DNA of 64,000 nt, from NCBI GenBank assembly GCA_039621445.1, contig CP154956.1, positions 74,190,192 to 74,254,191 of the forward strand. The letters are read 5' to 3'. The position numbers and the translations under genes are program-made. This stretch comes from Euglena gracilis. Its lineage: Eukaryota; Euglenida; Euglenophyceae; Euglenales. A model generated the notes under the pieces. It saw only the letters and a program-made list of their open reading frames with translations. It had not been told where the DNA came from and did not search any database. Of the stretch, positions 40,801-51,611 are shown piece by piece. How positions within the stretch are numbered: the stretch's first letter is position 1; every line of letters begins with the position of its first letter.

Positions 40801-41843
40801 AAAAGCAAATGCGCGAACAGTTTGACGCTGTTCTCATGCATTTCACGCCTAGCCTCATCAAGGATATCCATCGTGAGGAGTTGGCGGGTAATGCAATGAC
40901 TCTTGACCAACGCTGGAACTACGTTTCCAAGCAATTGAAGCTATCACAGCTTCTTGGTCAGATTCAGTCCGCGTATACCGCACACCCAACCGCTGGATTA
41001 CCGGCTGGTTCGGTGAACGCATTACAAAAATCACCGGTTTCACCCACTTCACCAAAAAAAAAAAAAAAAACGCGATACCCGCGTTCTTCGGACCAAGCCA
41101 CGGATAAAGTGTGCTTTTTGTGCAACAAACCGGGACATATGTCTCGGGAGTGCCCTAATCCTGAAGCGCGAAAGCGTATTCAGAGTCCGCGAGGCTCGAC
41201 CTCATCACGAGGTTCGGGTTCCTCCGCGTTTTCACGCCAATCGGGCAATTCACGGTCATCGGCTCCCCGTTCCGGTGGTATTAGCCCCCGGATCCCGTTC
41301 CGCGATGAGCGGAAACACGGTACCCCTCGGGGTAGGTCACCCGGTGCCCCGGCCAAGAAGCGTGATTCTCATCACGAGACATCGCGATCGCGTTCGCAAA
41401 GCGGATCATCTTCTTCGCGATCCTCATCGGGAAAACCCCGATACACCGGTCATGGTCGACGGGATATCCGGTCACCACGACGGTTTGACGGGAAATCGGG
41501 AAACCGATCCCCCCGTTATCCAGATTCGCGACACAAATCTCGGTGTTCGCTTTGTGGATCGAGTGATCACCACTCATCCAAATGTCCGCGTTCTCGTTCT
41601 CCCCGCCCTGGCCAACGTCATCGCGGTATGAATCGCGGTGACAAGGGTCACTCCTCCAACCGCCATAAAGTCGGTTTCAAGATATCTTGTTTGGAGGATG
41701 ACACCCCGGCTTCGGGCAGGGAGGGGGATGAGACCACGGATACCGATTTCGACGAGGCCCGCATGGCGGTGCGCACGTTGAAATCCGTTTATACCTCTAA
41801 AAGGCCCATAGCCGGCTATTCGGCCGGTTCGGACCTGGAGTAG
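37866..41843 (+). CDS. Gag polyprotein of the chromovirus, with in-frame TGA at codon 239
   Basis: ATG at 37866 opens a frame to TAG at 41843, broken only by TGA at 38580-38582. The first part is Pro/Ser-rich. The middle (38.6-39.9 kb) is helical and Gln-rich with coiled-coil-like spacing. The core from about 40420 to 40990 carries WDGDPTTWRQFFQDWEYYW and RWNYVSKQL, which fits a retrotransposon capsid. Two CX2CX4HX4C knuckles follow at 41111-41152 (CFLCNKPGHMSREC) and 41544-41585 (CSLCGSSDHHSSKC), separated by an Arg/Ser-rich stretch. At about 1,326 codons it is far longer than a usual Ty3-type Gag. A 17-A run at about 41053 is an obvious risk point for assembly error. Confidence 0.75.
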
Positions 41844-41999
41844 GGGAGCCCGAGGTCCGAGGGCACGGACCTCTGGGCTGATGAACAGATGGAGGTAGGA
41901 CCTGATCAACCCTGCCCCCCCTGCCCATCTGCCTTCCTGGTCGGTACCCGGAAAATTTTCGGGTCCCCCACCCCCCCACTCCAACTTTCCGCTCGGAAT

Positions 42000-42720
42000 G
42001 TTGTGCAAAGTAGGAAAGGGTTCATGGGAAAGCTGGCAAGAAAACGTATTTTCGCCAGACCCTTCACTTTGCTTACCCCCCATGGAACTTTTGGTCCAAG
42101 CGGAAATCAAAATCCAAAATTTTTGTGCAAAAGTCAAAATTCTCATTGACACTGGTTGTCGCATTGCACTACTTTTTCGGTTCGGGTTGATACCAACCCC
42201 CCTCTTGGTGAAAGCCAAGAAGCCGATCAAAATTACGACGGCTGACAACACCCCATGTGCGGTGGTGACTTGGGATGCTTTTTGGACATAGTCCTACCCC
42301 TCATCCCCAAGCACCACTCACACCCCCCCCAACCGCAAAATTTTCCGGATACCTGGGGATATGAATCCGGAATCCATGGTTCTGACGTAATTCTGGGATA
42401 CCCCTTTTTACGTCAGCACCGGCTGGTAGTGGATTGCCACTCCCACGGTTTGCGCACATCACCATTCTCTTCATTGCCCCCCAAACCTTCATCACCCGTG
42501 GCGTCAACCGCGACAGCCACCAATTTTTCCACACCGTTTTCAAAAAACTTTTACCCCGTTACCAACCACACCAACCAACGTTTTCCACACCGGGTGTACC
42601 GAGAAAGTTCACCCCCTGCCCATTGACACACCAACTTCCGTTCCCCATGAGGCAGGGCAAGCGAGTAGCGGTACCCCCCTCGTTCCACTGGGTTACAAGA
42701 CGAAAGCCCAAAGGCCTGAA
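42000..42720 (+). pseudogene. Aspartic protease region of the chromovirus, frame-shifted
   Basis: One frame reads VKILIDTGCRIALLFRFGL, with the retropepsin D-T-G at about 42149-42157. About 40 codons later the matching DVILGYPFLRQHRLVVDC (hydrophobic-hydrophobic-Gly motif) is in a different frame, with the change near 42260. A second change near 42600 leads into the Pol frame. The segment 41844-42000 between Gag and protease is Pro-rich in several frames and unassigned. Confidence 0.6.
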
Positions 42721-45546
42721 GTGATCACGGTGTCGAGTAGTCGCCCAGCTGCACTAATACCACGTTTTCCACCAGATGTATCGCTTTCAGATACATCTGT
42801 ACACCCCCCAGCAGCTACAAAAGCGCATCCCAACTTTTACACACACCCCCACCAGACCAACATGCACGACCAGGACCACTACTCCGACACTTCCTTCCAA
42901 TGTGTGCACTGTAGGAGAATTTCCGCCCAGCCAGATTTCGATTGTGGATGTCTAGTCCAAACACCAACACTAATCCCGATTTCGCGTAACCATACACTTG
43001 GTTGCGGAACGCAATGCGCGACCGTACATCAAGTGCTCCAACAACGAGGTATTGCCTTGTTGTTTGGGACCGCGAAATCCGTGTCACACACCTCCCCCAC
43101 CTCCATCTGGCATGATATGGACTGGGTATGCACACATCCAACCCATCAACCCTTGGGAATGCCCCTTGGGAGTGTGGATGACACACCCTTGACCTATGTT
43201 TGCGGATCCCTGAATTGCATTACCGCTCTTCAACCCGCGAACCAGGTCGACACATACGCGATGCGTGTATGGAACGCATTTAATTTTGGTCAATACCGTA
43301 TTTTGGAGGAATGGTTCTCCAAAATCGCGGCTTTGGCTGATTCCTTCGATTTGTCGTTGGAAATTGATGCGTTCTCATCAAAAGCGCATGCGCGCTTGTC
43401 GCGATATTGGTCGCGACATACCAACGCATTTCTTAAATTCTGGGGTGATACGGTGCTGTGGATGCATCCTCCCCCAAAACTTATCCCGGATGTGGTGGAG
43501 AAAATCCTCCGCGATGAAGCGCGAGGTGCTCTCCTCATACCGGTCAATCCGAATGCGGATTGGTTTCACCAACTATCCCATGTGTGTTTTCATTGGTGGG
43601 ATTTACCCGCTGATGTACCACTATTTGAGGATTTTTGTGGTATATTATTACCACCTGTTAAAGAAATCATTTTTCGCGTTTGTTTCTTCGACGCATTCGG
43701 AATATCCGACGTGCGTGTGCCAAGATACCTTGGTACCAATGGGGATGCCACACCCTCAACGCAGATTTCTGCGGTCATTGAGAGTGCGGACCAACACCCC
43801 AAGTCTGCTGATTATTGTTCGCGAATTGCTCGCGAATTTCATGGTGTACTGGATAATCCAGTTTACGCCTGCGACATCGACCCCGCGATTCGCGGTCCAT
43901 TCGGTGTTTGCAAAATCGAGCTCAAGGATGGCGCTAAACCTATGCACCGGAAATTCTTCCGTTGTTCAGGTGAACGCGAACAGGCTCTCAACGAGATGAT
44001 TGAGAAGCTCATCCAGCGGAAGTGGATTATCCCTTCCAAGAGCGAGTGGACATCACAAGCTTTTGTGGTGCCCAAACCCGCTGACCAGTCTGGTCAGAAG
44101 AAGTGGAGACTGGTGCTGGATTACCGGTACCTGAACTCCCAAACAAAGGATGACCCCTTCCCGTTACCGCTGATCGAGGATTTGATCACAAAACAATCGG
44201 ATAACCGGTTGTGGTCAATCTTTGATCTGGAAGACGGTTTCCATCAGATGCATTTGCATCCTGATTCGCAACCGTACACGGCATTCGTGACATCCAAGGG
44301 TGTGTACCAATGGACGGTACTCCCCATGGGTGTTAAGAATGGCCCAGCCATGTTTCAACGCATGATCCAGTGGGTTTTGCGCGATTTACCGTTTGCTCTG
44401 GTGTACATCGATGATGTACTGGTGGGAACCCAACCGCCATCCGCGAAATCGGGCGAGGATATCCTCGACCCGCATTATCGCGATGTGCGCGCGGTATTAT
44501 CCGCGTTCCAAAAGCATGTGCTTTTTGTGAAGGGTTCCAAAATGCACCTGTTTCGCAAAATTATTAAGTTTTGCGGACACATCCTGAGCAACGGGCAGCG
44601 TAAAGCCGCACCCAGTAAGATGGAGGCCATTAAGAAATGGACTCCTGAGGTCATTAAGACCTTAACGCATTTAAAGGGATTTTTGGGATTAGCCCAATAC
44701 TACGCGATTTACATGAAAGATTTCGCGAAAATCGCGGTACCCCTAACCCGACAACTCAAAAATCGGACACCCGATAACGCAAAAGTCATTTGGGATGACC
44801 AAATGCGCGAGGCCTTGAATAAAATCAAGGACTTGCTCCTCGAGAACGTGGTTCTCGATATCGCGGATCCATACAAACCGTATGTCCTGGAGGTCGACAG
44901 CAGCGATTACGCTGTTGGCGGGGTTCTTAGCCAGCATAATGCGGCGAATGAACTCCGACCTGTGGCTTTCTTCAGCAGGAAGCTACAGGGCGACAACGGG
45001 AAAGGACAGGTTAAATGGAGCATTCGCGAAAAGGAGACATATGCCATTGTGCTAATTCTCCAGAAGTTCCGCAGCTGGATAGCCAGCAGCTTGGTCCAGA
45101 TACTAGTGTTGACGGATCATGAGAGCCTTCAACACTGGTATACCGAGGACCTGAACAAGGCCATGTCATCAGTTGGCAGAAGATGCCGATGGCATGAGTT
45201 CTTGAGCCAGTTTAACCTGGTGGTAGTTTATACCCCAGGTCATACGCAAAAAGTTGCGGATCCTCTCAGCCGAGCCCCCTGGTATTATCCTGGGAACCCG
45301 GATGAGGGTGATGCGACTTTTCATGGCAGCCATGAGGCTGACCAGTTCGCACGTCGATCCGACGCTGCGGACAACATGCTCGATTCACTACCAGTTTCCC
45401 GGGTGTATCGCAGCATCGCCATTTCACCATTGCGTGGAAGGCGCCGGCGTGGACGCACTGCCGGACCCCGTCGCATTACGCGTACGGAAACTCCTACCCC
45501 CCTATTTTTCCGCGAATGGGATTATTCGCGTGACCCTAGTATATAG
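42721..45546 (+). CDS. Pol of the chromovirus: Dam-like domain, RT and RNase H
   Basis: An open frame of about 940 codons, already open upstream of 42721. A Cys-rich stretch near 42895-42960 has CVHCRR and CGC. The segment 43295-43640 resembles a phage or DIRS Dam domain: [25 protein letters not shown], then [10 protein letters not shown] (HPPP at 43465-43476), [18 protein letters not shown] follows from about 43915: [38 protein letters not shown] and the catalytic YIDD at 44404-44415. RNase H follows: [35 protein letters not shown]. The frame ends at 45546; integrase lies in the next frame, so a frame change near 45430-45540 is needed. The Dam-like call is by motif order only, and HPPP in place of NPPY/F/W suggests altered or lost catalysis. 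Confidence 0.8.
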   Translation: MITVSSSRPAALIPRFPPDVSLSDTSVHPPAATKAHPNFYTHPHQTNMHDQDHYSDTSFQCVHCRRISAQPDFDCGCLVQTPTLIPISRNHTLGCGTQCATVHQVLQQRGIALLFGTAKSVSHTSPTSIWHDMDWVCTHPTHQPLGMPLGSVDDTPLTYVCGSLNCITALQPANQVDTYAMRVWNAFNFGQYRILEEWFSKIAALADSFDLSLEIDAFSSKAHARLSRYWSRHTNAFLKFWGDTVLWMHPPPKLIPDVVEKILRDEARGALLIPVNPNADWFHQLSHVCFHWWDLPADVPLFEDFCGILLPPVKEIIFRVCFFDAFGISDVRVPRYLGTNGDATPSTQISAVIESADQHPKSADYCSRIAREFHGVLDNPVYACDIDPAIRGPFGVCKIELKDGAKPMHRKFFRCSGEREQALNEMIEKLIQRKWIIPSKSEWTSQAFVVPKPADQSGQKKWRLVLDYRYLNSQTKDDPFPLPLIEDLITKQSDNRLWSIFDLEDGFHQMHLHPDSQPYTAFVTSKGVYQWTVLPMGVKNGPAMFQRMIQWVLRDLPFALVYIDDVLVGTQPPSAKSGEDILDPHYRDVRAVLSAFQKHVLFVKGSKMHLFRKIIKFCGHILSNGQRKAAPSKMEAIKKWTPEVIKTLTHLKGFLGLAQYYAIYMKDFAKIAVPLTRQLKNRTPDNAKVIWDDQMREALNKIKDLLLENVVLDIADPYKPYVLEVDSSDYAVGGVLSQHNAANELRPVAFFSRKLQGDNGKGQVKWSIREKETYAIVLILQKFRSWIASSLVQILVLTDHESLQHWYTEDLNKAMSSVGRRCRWHEFLSQFNLVVVYTPGHTQKVADPLSRAPWYYPGNPDEGDATFHGSHEADQFARRSDAADNMLDSLPVSRVYRSIAISPLRGRRRRGRTAGPRRITRTETPTPLFFREWDYSRDPSI

Positions 45547-45549
45547 TAC

Positions 45550-47077
45550 CATTGTGAATAGACTTCGTAATGGTGAATCCATAGAGAATTACTCTCTATC
45601 ACCATTGCGGCTTATTTTCCGGAATGATTCTGGTTATAAATATTGTATACCCCAAGACCTGGTTGATGATGTGATTTTGAGCTATCACAACCATGGTCAC
45701 CCTGGGGCCCCCAAACTTCTTTCACTAGTGGGTCGCAGATATTGCACAACCCTGAGTGAAAAAGAATTATATTCGCGCTGTTTGCGAATTTCGCAACGGT
45801 GCCAAATTTGTCAGGCTGTGAAACCGCGCAGAGGTACCCCCCCTGGTACGATGGACTTTTTCCCCGTACCACCTGACATTTTTACGTCCCTCTGCATGGA
45901 TTTTCTCGAACTTGAACCTTGCAAAGGATCAGATGACAAAATTTACGATTACGTTTTTGTTGTCGTCTGTCGGCTGAGTGGGTACATAGTAGCCATTCCA
46001 TGCCGGAAAGCAGGGTTGACAGCCCAAATTTTGGCATCCATATTCCTGGAGAAATGCATCTGCTTAATGGGTTTACCGAACGAAATCGTGAGTGATCAAG
46101 ATCACTTGATCTCTTCGCGGTTTTTCACAACTTTGTGCGGTTTACTCGGCATTGAGCAGCATTTTTCCATTATATACCGCCCGAAAGGCAATGGTAGAGC
46201 CGAGGCAGCCGTGAAATCCGTTGTCAATATGCTTCGCCTTTCACTGGCTGACTCGGGTAAGAATTGGTTATCCGTTCTTCATTGGTGTTTATTTTACATC
46301 AATACCTTGCCAGGGTTGGTATTACCACACTCACCGTACAAAATTGTTTTCGGACGAGACCCTCCGGCCATAGGGGATATCCCCTCGGAGAGACCCGCCC
46401 GAAGTAGCGTCAGCTGTGAAACGTGGTTTGCAGAAGTGGAATCACTCCGCTCTGCAGTCCAATCACGTATCACAGAAATTCATTCCAACAAACGGAAATC
46501 GTTTTTACAAAACTTCAACACACCTGTGTATAGTCCAGGTGACCGCGTGTGGGTACGGAATAACCGCACCCGCATGCAATCTTCCAAGCTAGATCCTCTT
46601 TGGCTCGGCCCATGCGAAATTTTGGAGAGGTTAGGTAGTAGCGGGCGATATAAAGTTGCCTTGCCCAACGGGATTGAGGACGTCCATATGGACGACTTCA
46701 AACCGTACCTAAGCCCCCCAGACGGAAAAGCTATCCCCTGCCTATATTTCAAGCCCCGTTCCAGATTACCTGAAACGGACGACTTTGTGGTCGATAAGAT
46801 AATAGACCACAAGGTCGACAGGGGTGTGCACTACTGGAAAGTTCGCTGGAAAGGGTATGGGCCAGAGGAGGACACTTGGGAGCCAGCATCCAGTTTTGTT
46901 GGATATGTCCAACAGGATTGGAAGCTGTGGAACAAGCGCAATAACATAGACATAAACATCAAAAAATCACGAAACGATTTCGTTTTGGAGAATGCGTGTG
47001 TTTTATGTGAATGTTTCGCGTTTATACCCCCCCTGCACTTCATTATTTCTCTATCTTTCTCGCAGAGTTTTGATTAA
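45550..47077 (+). CDS. Integrase with chromodomain of the chromovirus
   Basis: The N-terminal zinc-binding segment shows YHNHGHPG then CQIC. The catalytic core has Asp in CMDFLELE (45899-45901), Asp in VSDQDHL (46094-46096) and Glu in GRAEAAVKS (46202-46204), with exactly 35 residues between the last two, as in D,D35E integrases. A GPY/F-type segment reads [11 protein letters not shown]. The C terminus from about 46778 reads [22 protein letters not shown] and [11 protein letters not shown], a canonical chromodomain with its aromatic residues. It stops at TAA 47075-47077. The frame is open further upstream, to 45254, overlapping the end of the RNase H frame. Confidence 0.9.
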
Positions 47078-47166
47078 GATAGAAGCCTTGCTTTTTCAGT
47101 GCTCTCGCACTCAAATCGACTGACAACAAGGTTACCCTTAGTTGTCGTCGTCGTTCGGGTAGCATC

Positions 47167-50100
47167 ATGCTGCCTGGGCGCGGACCTGGACCAGGTCCAC
47201 CATGGCCGCAGCCTTCTGGCGCGCCATACCCTCAGTACCCTCAGTATGCTGAGGCCCCGATTCCGGGTGCCCCACATGCTGAGAGGGTTTCAGCCCCGGT
47301 ATTCGCCGCGGCTACCAGCAGCCGGTCCGCATATGCGGTACCAGATCCATCTGCCGTCCAGCAGCCGGCACCTCAGCCACCAGTGCAGCGCAGATCGCGC
47401 CTGCCCCCGTATGCGGGAGAGATGATCTTCCGCACTACGGAGACGTTGGAGCGGGCGATGCGTATGTGCGCACACCCCCCAACGGAGCCCTTTATGCAAG
47501 CCCTTTGGGATGCATACTGTGCTCAGCTGTTGGTGGTAGCCAACACCCCTGTGGCTCAGTGGTGTCCCTGCGGTCAAGCCCTGATGACGGGCAGACGGTA
47601 TTTCTCGTCCGCAGCCGATTCCGGCTTCGAACCCGGCGAGACCATGATGGACCTGGGCGTGTATGTGCCGCCCATGCTGCAAACGCAGACGCCGGTGGGA
47701 TCCCACACCGTGCATATGCGTGAGCACACGCCCCCACCGGTAGGTGAGGCTGTGCATGTCCCACCTGGGATGACGAGAATTTTTGCTCGCCCGCCCTCGC
47801 CGCAGCGAATGCCGCCGCGCGAGCCGCCAGCGGAGCAATTTGTCTCGCGGTACGCGACGCACGCGGATTACCCGCGCGGCGCACGCGTGCTCCCAGCCGG
47901 ACAGTCGGACGTGCCCTCTGAGGCATACGTCCAACACATGTTCATGCACTGGATGCCTCAGGCATCACCGGTCGCCCCTGTCCCTGGCGTTGAGCCACGG
48001 AGGCGGGAGGAGCCCATAGTGGTGGAGGATGAACCTCCCCACCGTGAGGCAGCCCGACCGCCCAGTGCAGCCCCTGTCCAGACTGGGGATGTCCCCCGTC
48101 GGCAGGAGGCTCCCTACTACATATGGCACCTCCGGGAACCGAGCAGGATGAGCTTGCTCGGCATTTCCTGCAGGAGCCAGTATTCGCGTCTGAAGAGCAC
48201 CGGACGAGGTATTACGCCTCTCTGGCTGCCCTTCAGGGTCGTGGATACACCCCCTACCATCCGTACCAGCCGCAGCTGCGGGTGGCAACCCGGTATTACC
48301 CGGTGAGCCCCCGGCAGGAGCGGCAGGATTACCTGCCACCCTGAAGCGCGATAGGGTTACGGAGAACCTTACCCCACAGCCCAGGCGACCCAGCCCACGG
48401 GACGCGGAAGGCGGTGCGGCAATGCAGGTGGAAGCCAGCCAGGATACCCTGGCCGGGCAACCACCGGCAGTGGCACAGGCAGCGATGAGCCGTCCTGTTG
48501 CCGCAATGCCACCGCCGATCCCTCCGGTATGGAAGGAGCCGCGCCCCCCTACGCCGAAACCAAGCCCACGCCAGGCTCCTAGCCAGCGCCCAGCCACGCC
48601 GTCACCGCGACGTGCAGCGGAACGGCAAGGTCCCTCCCCAGAGATGGAATGGGAAGGTACCGAACCGACTCCTGCCGCACCGAGCGCCCGACCCTCTGGT
48701 ATTCGCCAGACAGGGAAGGACAAAGGTAAGGCTGAGGGCAAAGGCAAGGGAGAAGGCAAAGGCGTGGCCGGCAAAGGTAAGGGTGAGGGCAAGGGTAAGG
48801 GTACAGCCCGTGAGGAGGAGGAAGAACCAGCAGAAGTCCTCTCGGACTTTGAGCAAATGCTCAGGTTCAAGGAGGAGCTGGAGGACGAAGGCTGGCGAAT
48901 GCAGCATGATTACCATGTTGCAGGAAACCGCCCCGTCACCCCTCCGGAGGCAGTCATCGAGGTGGTATTACACCACACCGAGAACAGAGTCAGACAATTC
49001 CATTACGGAATTGACCTGTACGCCTTCGAAGGTGAAGGTGGCAGACCCTTGCTGGATGCCCAGCCGGGTTTCTGGGAACTCTGGTTTTGGCTGGGATACC
49101 CCTGCCAGAACTGGGGTCTCTTCAGCGACTCCACTGGCCGCAGTTACCTGCACCAGTTAGGATTTCGGGACCAGCATGTGTTGGCCCGAAGGCTGAAGGC
49201 AATCTTCGACTGTATTCACACAGTCGGGCCCCTCGGTGTGCAGTGGAAATACTACCCACTGAACCCCGACATCGAACGCCTGATCGAGGTGTTGTGGTGC
49301 AACAACCTCCAGGTGTGGCTGGTGAGCCATTACGGCTCCACCTTCCGCGTTAAGCGCGTTTCCCTGGCTTACCCACAGAGGTATGACCTCTGTTGTAAGT
49401 ATTGCCGGCAGGAATTTCCTGTCGACTTCTGGGGATTCGGCGTACGCGGAAGTCCTCCACCGCCTCGGGATAACCCGGGCCTGGAGATGGGACGCCGCAT
49501 GCTTATGCATGTGTGCCGCGACGCCCCGGATGTCCAGGGCAAAAGTCGCCGCGTCCATAAGCAGCGTATTTTTATGCTGCAACAGTTCTGGTGGCGAGCC
49601 TGGACCACCTACGTCATGGAGGTGTATATACATCTCCGTGACCCCCAGGACGATAGGCCTGGTATGGAAAGCTTGCCACCAGACTACGGCGACCCCGTTG
49701 AGGGACCTCGTCGTCGTCGGGTTATCGCCGACCTGCGCCCCAACTGGCACCTGGCCGGGATAGACCTGGAGGAACATTTGAGGCGACAGTTTGGCGGTAC
49801 CCTCGACAGGGAGGTATTCCTCCAGCTGATGAATCACCCGAAGGCCATCCTCGACCTGGGTATGCCGATTCTGGCATGCGTGCAGGAGTTCGAGGACGGG
49901 TTTTTCGAGGTCTGGGAAGACACGCGTTACCGCGGCTTCCTGGGCCCGAACAGGCCTGCAAACGCTTGGGTGCAGCCATCATGGCCGCCACCCTGGCCCA
50001 ACAGCGCCAGCAGCAGTACGCTGGCCTTTTACAGGCTGGCGGATGCCCAGGGATGCCGATGGCACCCCGACGATCCTCGTTCGCCCGAGGATCTGCGCGC

Positions 50101-51598
50101 CTTCATCGCCCCAGAGGATGAACCTCTGGCGCGAAGGAGACGGGAGGCGTCAGTCGCTTCCACCACCGCGATTCCGCGGCGGGAGGAACGCGACCGCAGC
50201 CCCTCCGTCACCATACTGGAGGCAGCGCCGCCGTCTCCGACAGGAACGGCTGTATCATTCGTCTCTGCCCCGCGAGCGGCAGGGGAACGATCGGTTTCCC
50301 CGGCCCCCGCGACGGCTCCCGTCTGTCCACCGGTAGGTGGAGACCAGGAACTTCCTGAGGAGGAAGGTGAGAACGTGGAGGATATCCTCTACGCTGCTCT
50401 GCATGCTCCGGCACAGCCTAGGCCAGACGAAGCACCCGCAGGGGATATACCTGTGGCTGCAACGCCTGTTCCGACGGCTGAGCCTCCAGCCGACGTGACT
50501 GGTATGGTCGTCGAGGATATCCTCGAAGAACCCGCCAGTCCCACCGCACGCACCTCGCTAGGAGGCCGTGTGCTCGGCGCCGTGGTCACTGGCATTACTG
50601 CCGTGGCTGCTGCACTAACGCCACGAGGTGGAGGTGTAGCATCAAGCTCCGCCGCTGAGGTCGTGGAGACACCAGATGTCGGTGTCCCCACACCCCCATC
50701 TCCGGCAACAGTGCAACCACCTTCAGGGGATGAACCCCAGCCGACAGAGCCATCTGTCGCACCGGCTACAGCGGAGGATCAACCTCCTGTAGCACCTGCG
50801 CCAGCGGTTGTGGAGGATCAACCTCCTAGACCGGATGTCGAAATGGAAGTGGAGGAGATACCCCCACGACCACCGACACCGCGCAGGGTCCCTGCCGCCC
50901 CGAGGACAATGGCAGAGTTTCTGGGAGCGCCAGCGCCTGTGGAAGCACCGATTCCGGTGACGACCACAGTGCCACGCCTCGTCGGACAGGATGAACCTGT
51001 TCGGCGACGGCCTGCTGAACAACCCCAGGAACGAATGCCAACCCCTCGGAGCGTCATGCGCGACCCAGCGGTCAGTATGCCCGCTTCGCCCAGACGGCAA
51101 ACGTCTACTCCGGCACCATCGGCTCCTGATACCAGGAGTAAGCCGCAGGCGTCACCTCCTGATTCCGGGAGTGCGAAGCCGAAAGGAGGCAAACCGGGTG
51201 CTGCACCCTGTAAGCCCCCTTCCAAAGGCGGTGATGGGAAACCACCACCGAAAGGTGGCGCTGGAGGTCAGACTGGCGGACAGCCGAAAGGCCCTACGAC
51301 AATGCACGACTATTCGGCCGTTGCATCGTCCGGGTACGGCCAGAGCAAACCGAAAGGTAAGGCTCGTGGTCGACAGGCCCAGTCTTCCGCCGGATCGACG
51401 GATGAGGAGCAGGACGAACCTGCTTCACCTCCTGTGTCTGCGGATGCCCAGCTCTGGACCCAGGATATCCTGACCAGACTCAGCACCGTCGAAGAGAGGA
51501 CGAAGAAACTGGCTGCTATTAGGCACCAGAAAGGGTCACTGAATCGATGGATTCAGCCCCTCTTCGTCCGAGGAGAACCTTTCCACTATGCCCCGGAA
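47167..51598 (+). CDS. Long unrecognised ORF downstream of integrase, runs into assembly gap
   Basis: ATG at 47167 lies 90 bp after the integrase stop. The coding-like path is 47167 to about 48100, then a second frame to 48344, then a third from about 48341 to the N run at 51599; both joins are equivalent to one missing base. The first part is Pro-rich with WCPCGQ. The middle (about 48840-50000) looks folded: FEQMLRFKEELEDEGWRM, FWELWFWLGYPCQNWG, QWKYYPLNPD, LCCKYCRQEFPVDFWGFG, MLMHVCRD. The CKYC and HVC pair could bind zinc. The rest is acidic and Pro/Ala-rich, with a Gly/Lys-rich stretch at 48720-48805. Codons are visibly more GC-rich than in gag and pol. It occupies the position of env or additional ORFs in some LTR elements, but could be an independent gene. 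I recognise no family. Confidence 0.65.
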
Positions 51599-51611
51599 NN
51601 NNNNNNNNNNN
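51599..51611. other. Assembly gap of 13 N
   Basis: Thirteen undetermined bases interrupt the long ORF. Reading frames on the two sides do not resemble each other, so the true missing length is probably larger. The 3' LTR of the chromovirus and the rest of the DIRS element would be expected near here. Confidence 0.95.

Larger units (their letters stand above)
37354..51598 (+). mobile_element. Ty3/gypsy chromovirus with long Gag, Dam-like domain and extra ORF
   Basis: Order: possible 5' LTR (37354 to about 37583), two primer-binding-like sites, leader, Gag (37866-41843), protease (about 42100-42480), Dam-like segment, RT, RNase H, integrase with GPY/F segment, chromodomain, then a long unassigned ORF running into an N gap at 51599. 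The DDE integrase with a C-terminal chromodomain places it in the chromoviruses. No 3' LTR is visible before or after the gap, so the 3' end is undefined and the extra ORF may or may not belong to the element. It abuts the truncated DIRS recombinase, suggesting insertion into that element. Confidence 0.8.

Noticed and set aside
47077-47167. 3' LTR directly after the integrase
   Set aside because: The 90-bp spacer shares no sequence with 37354-37583.
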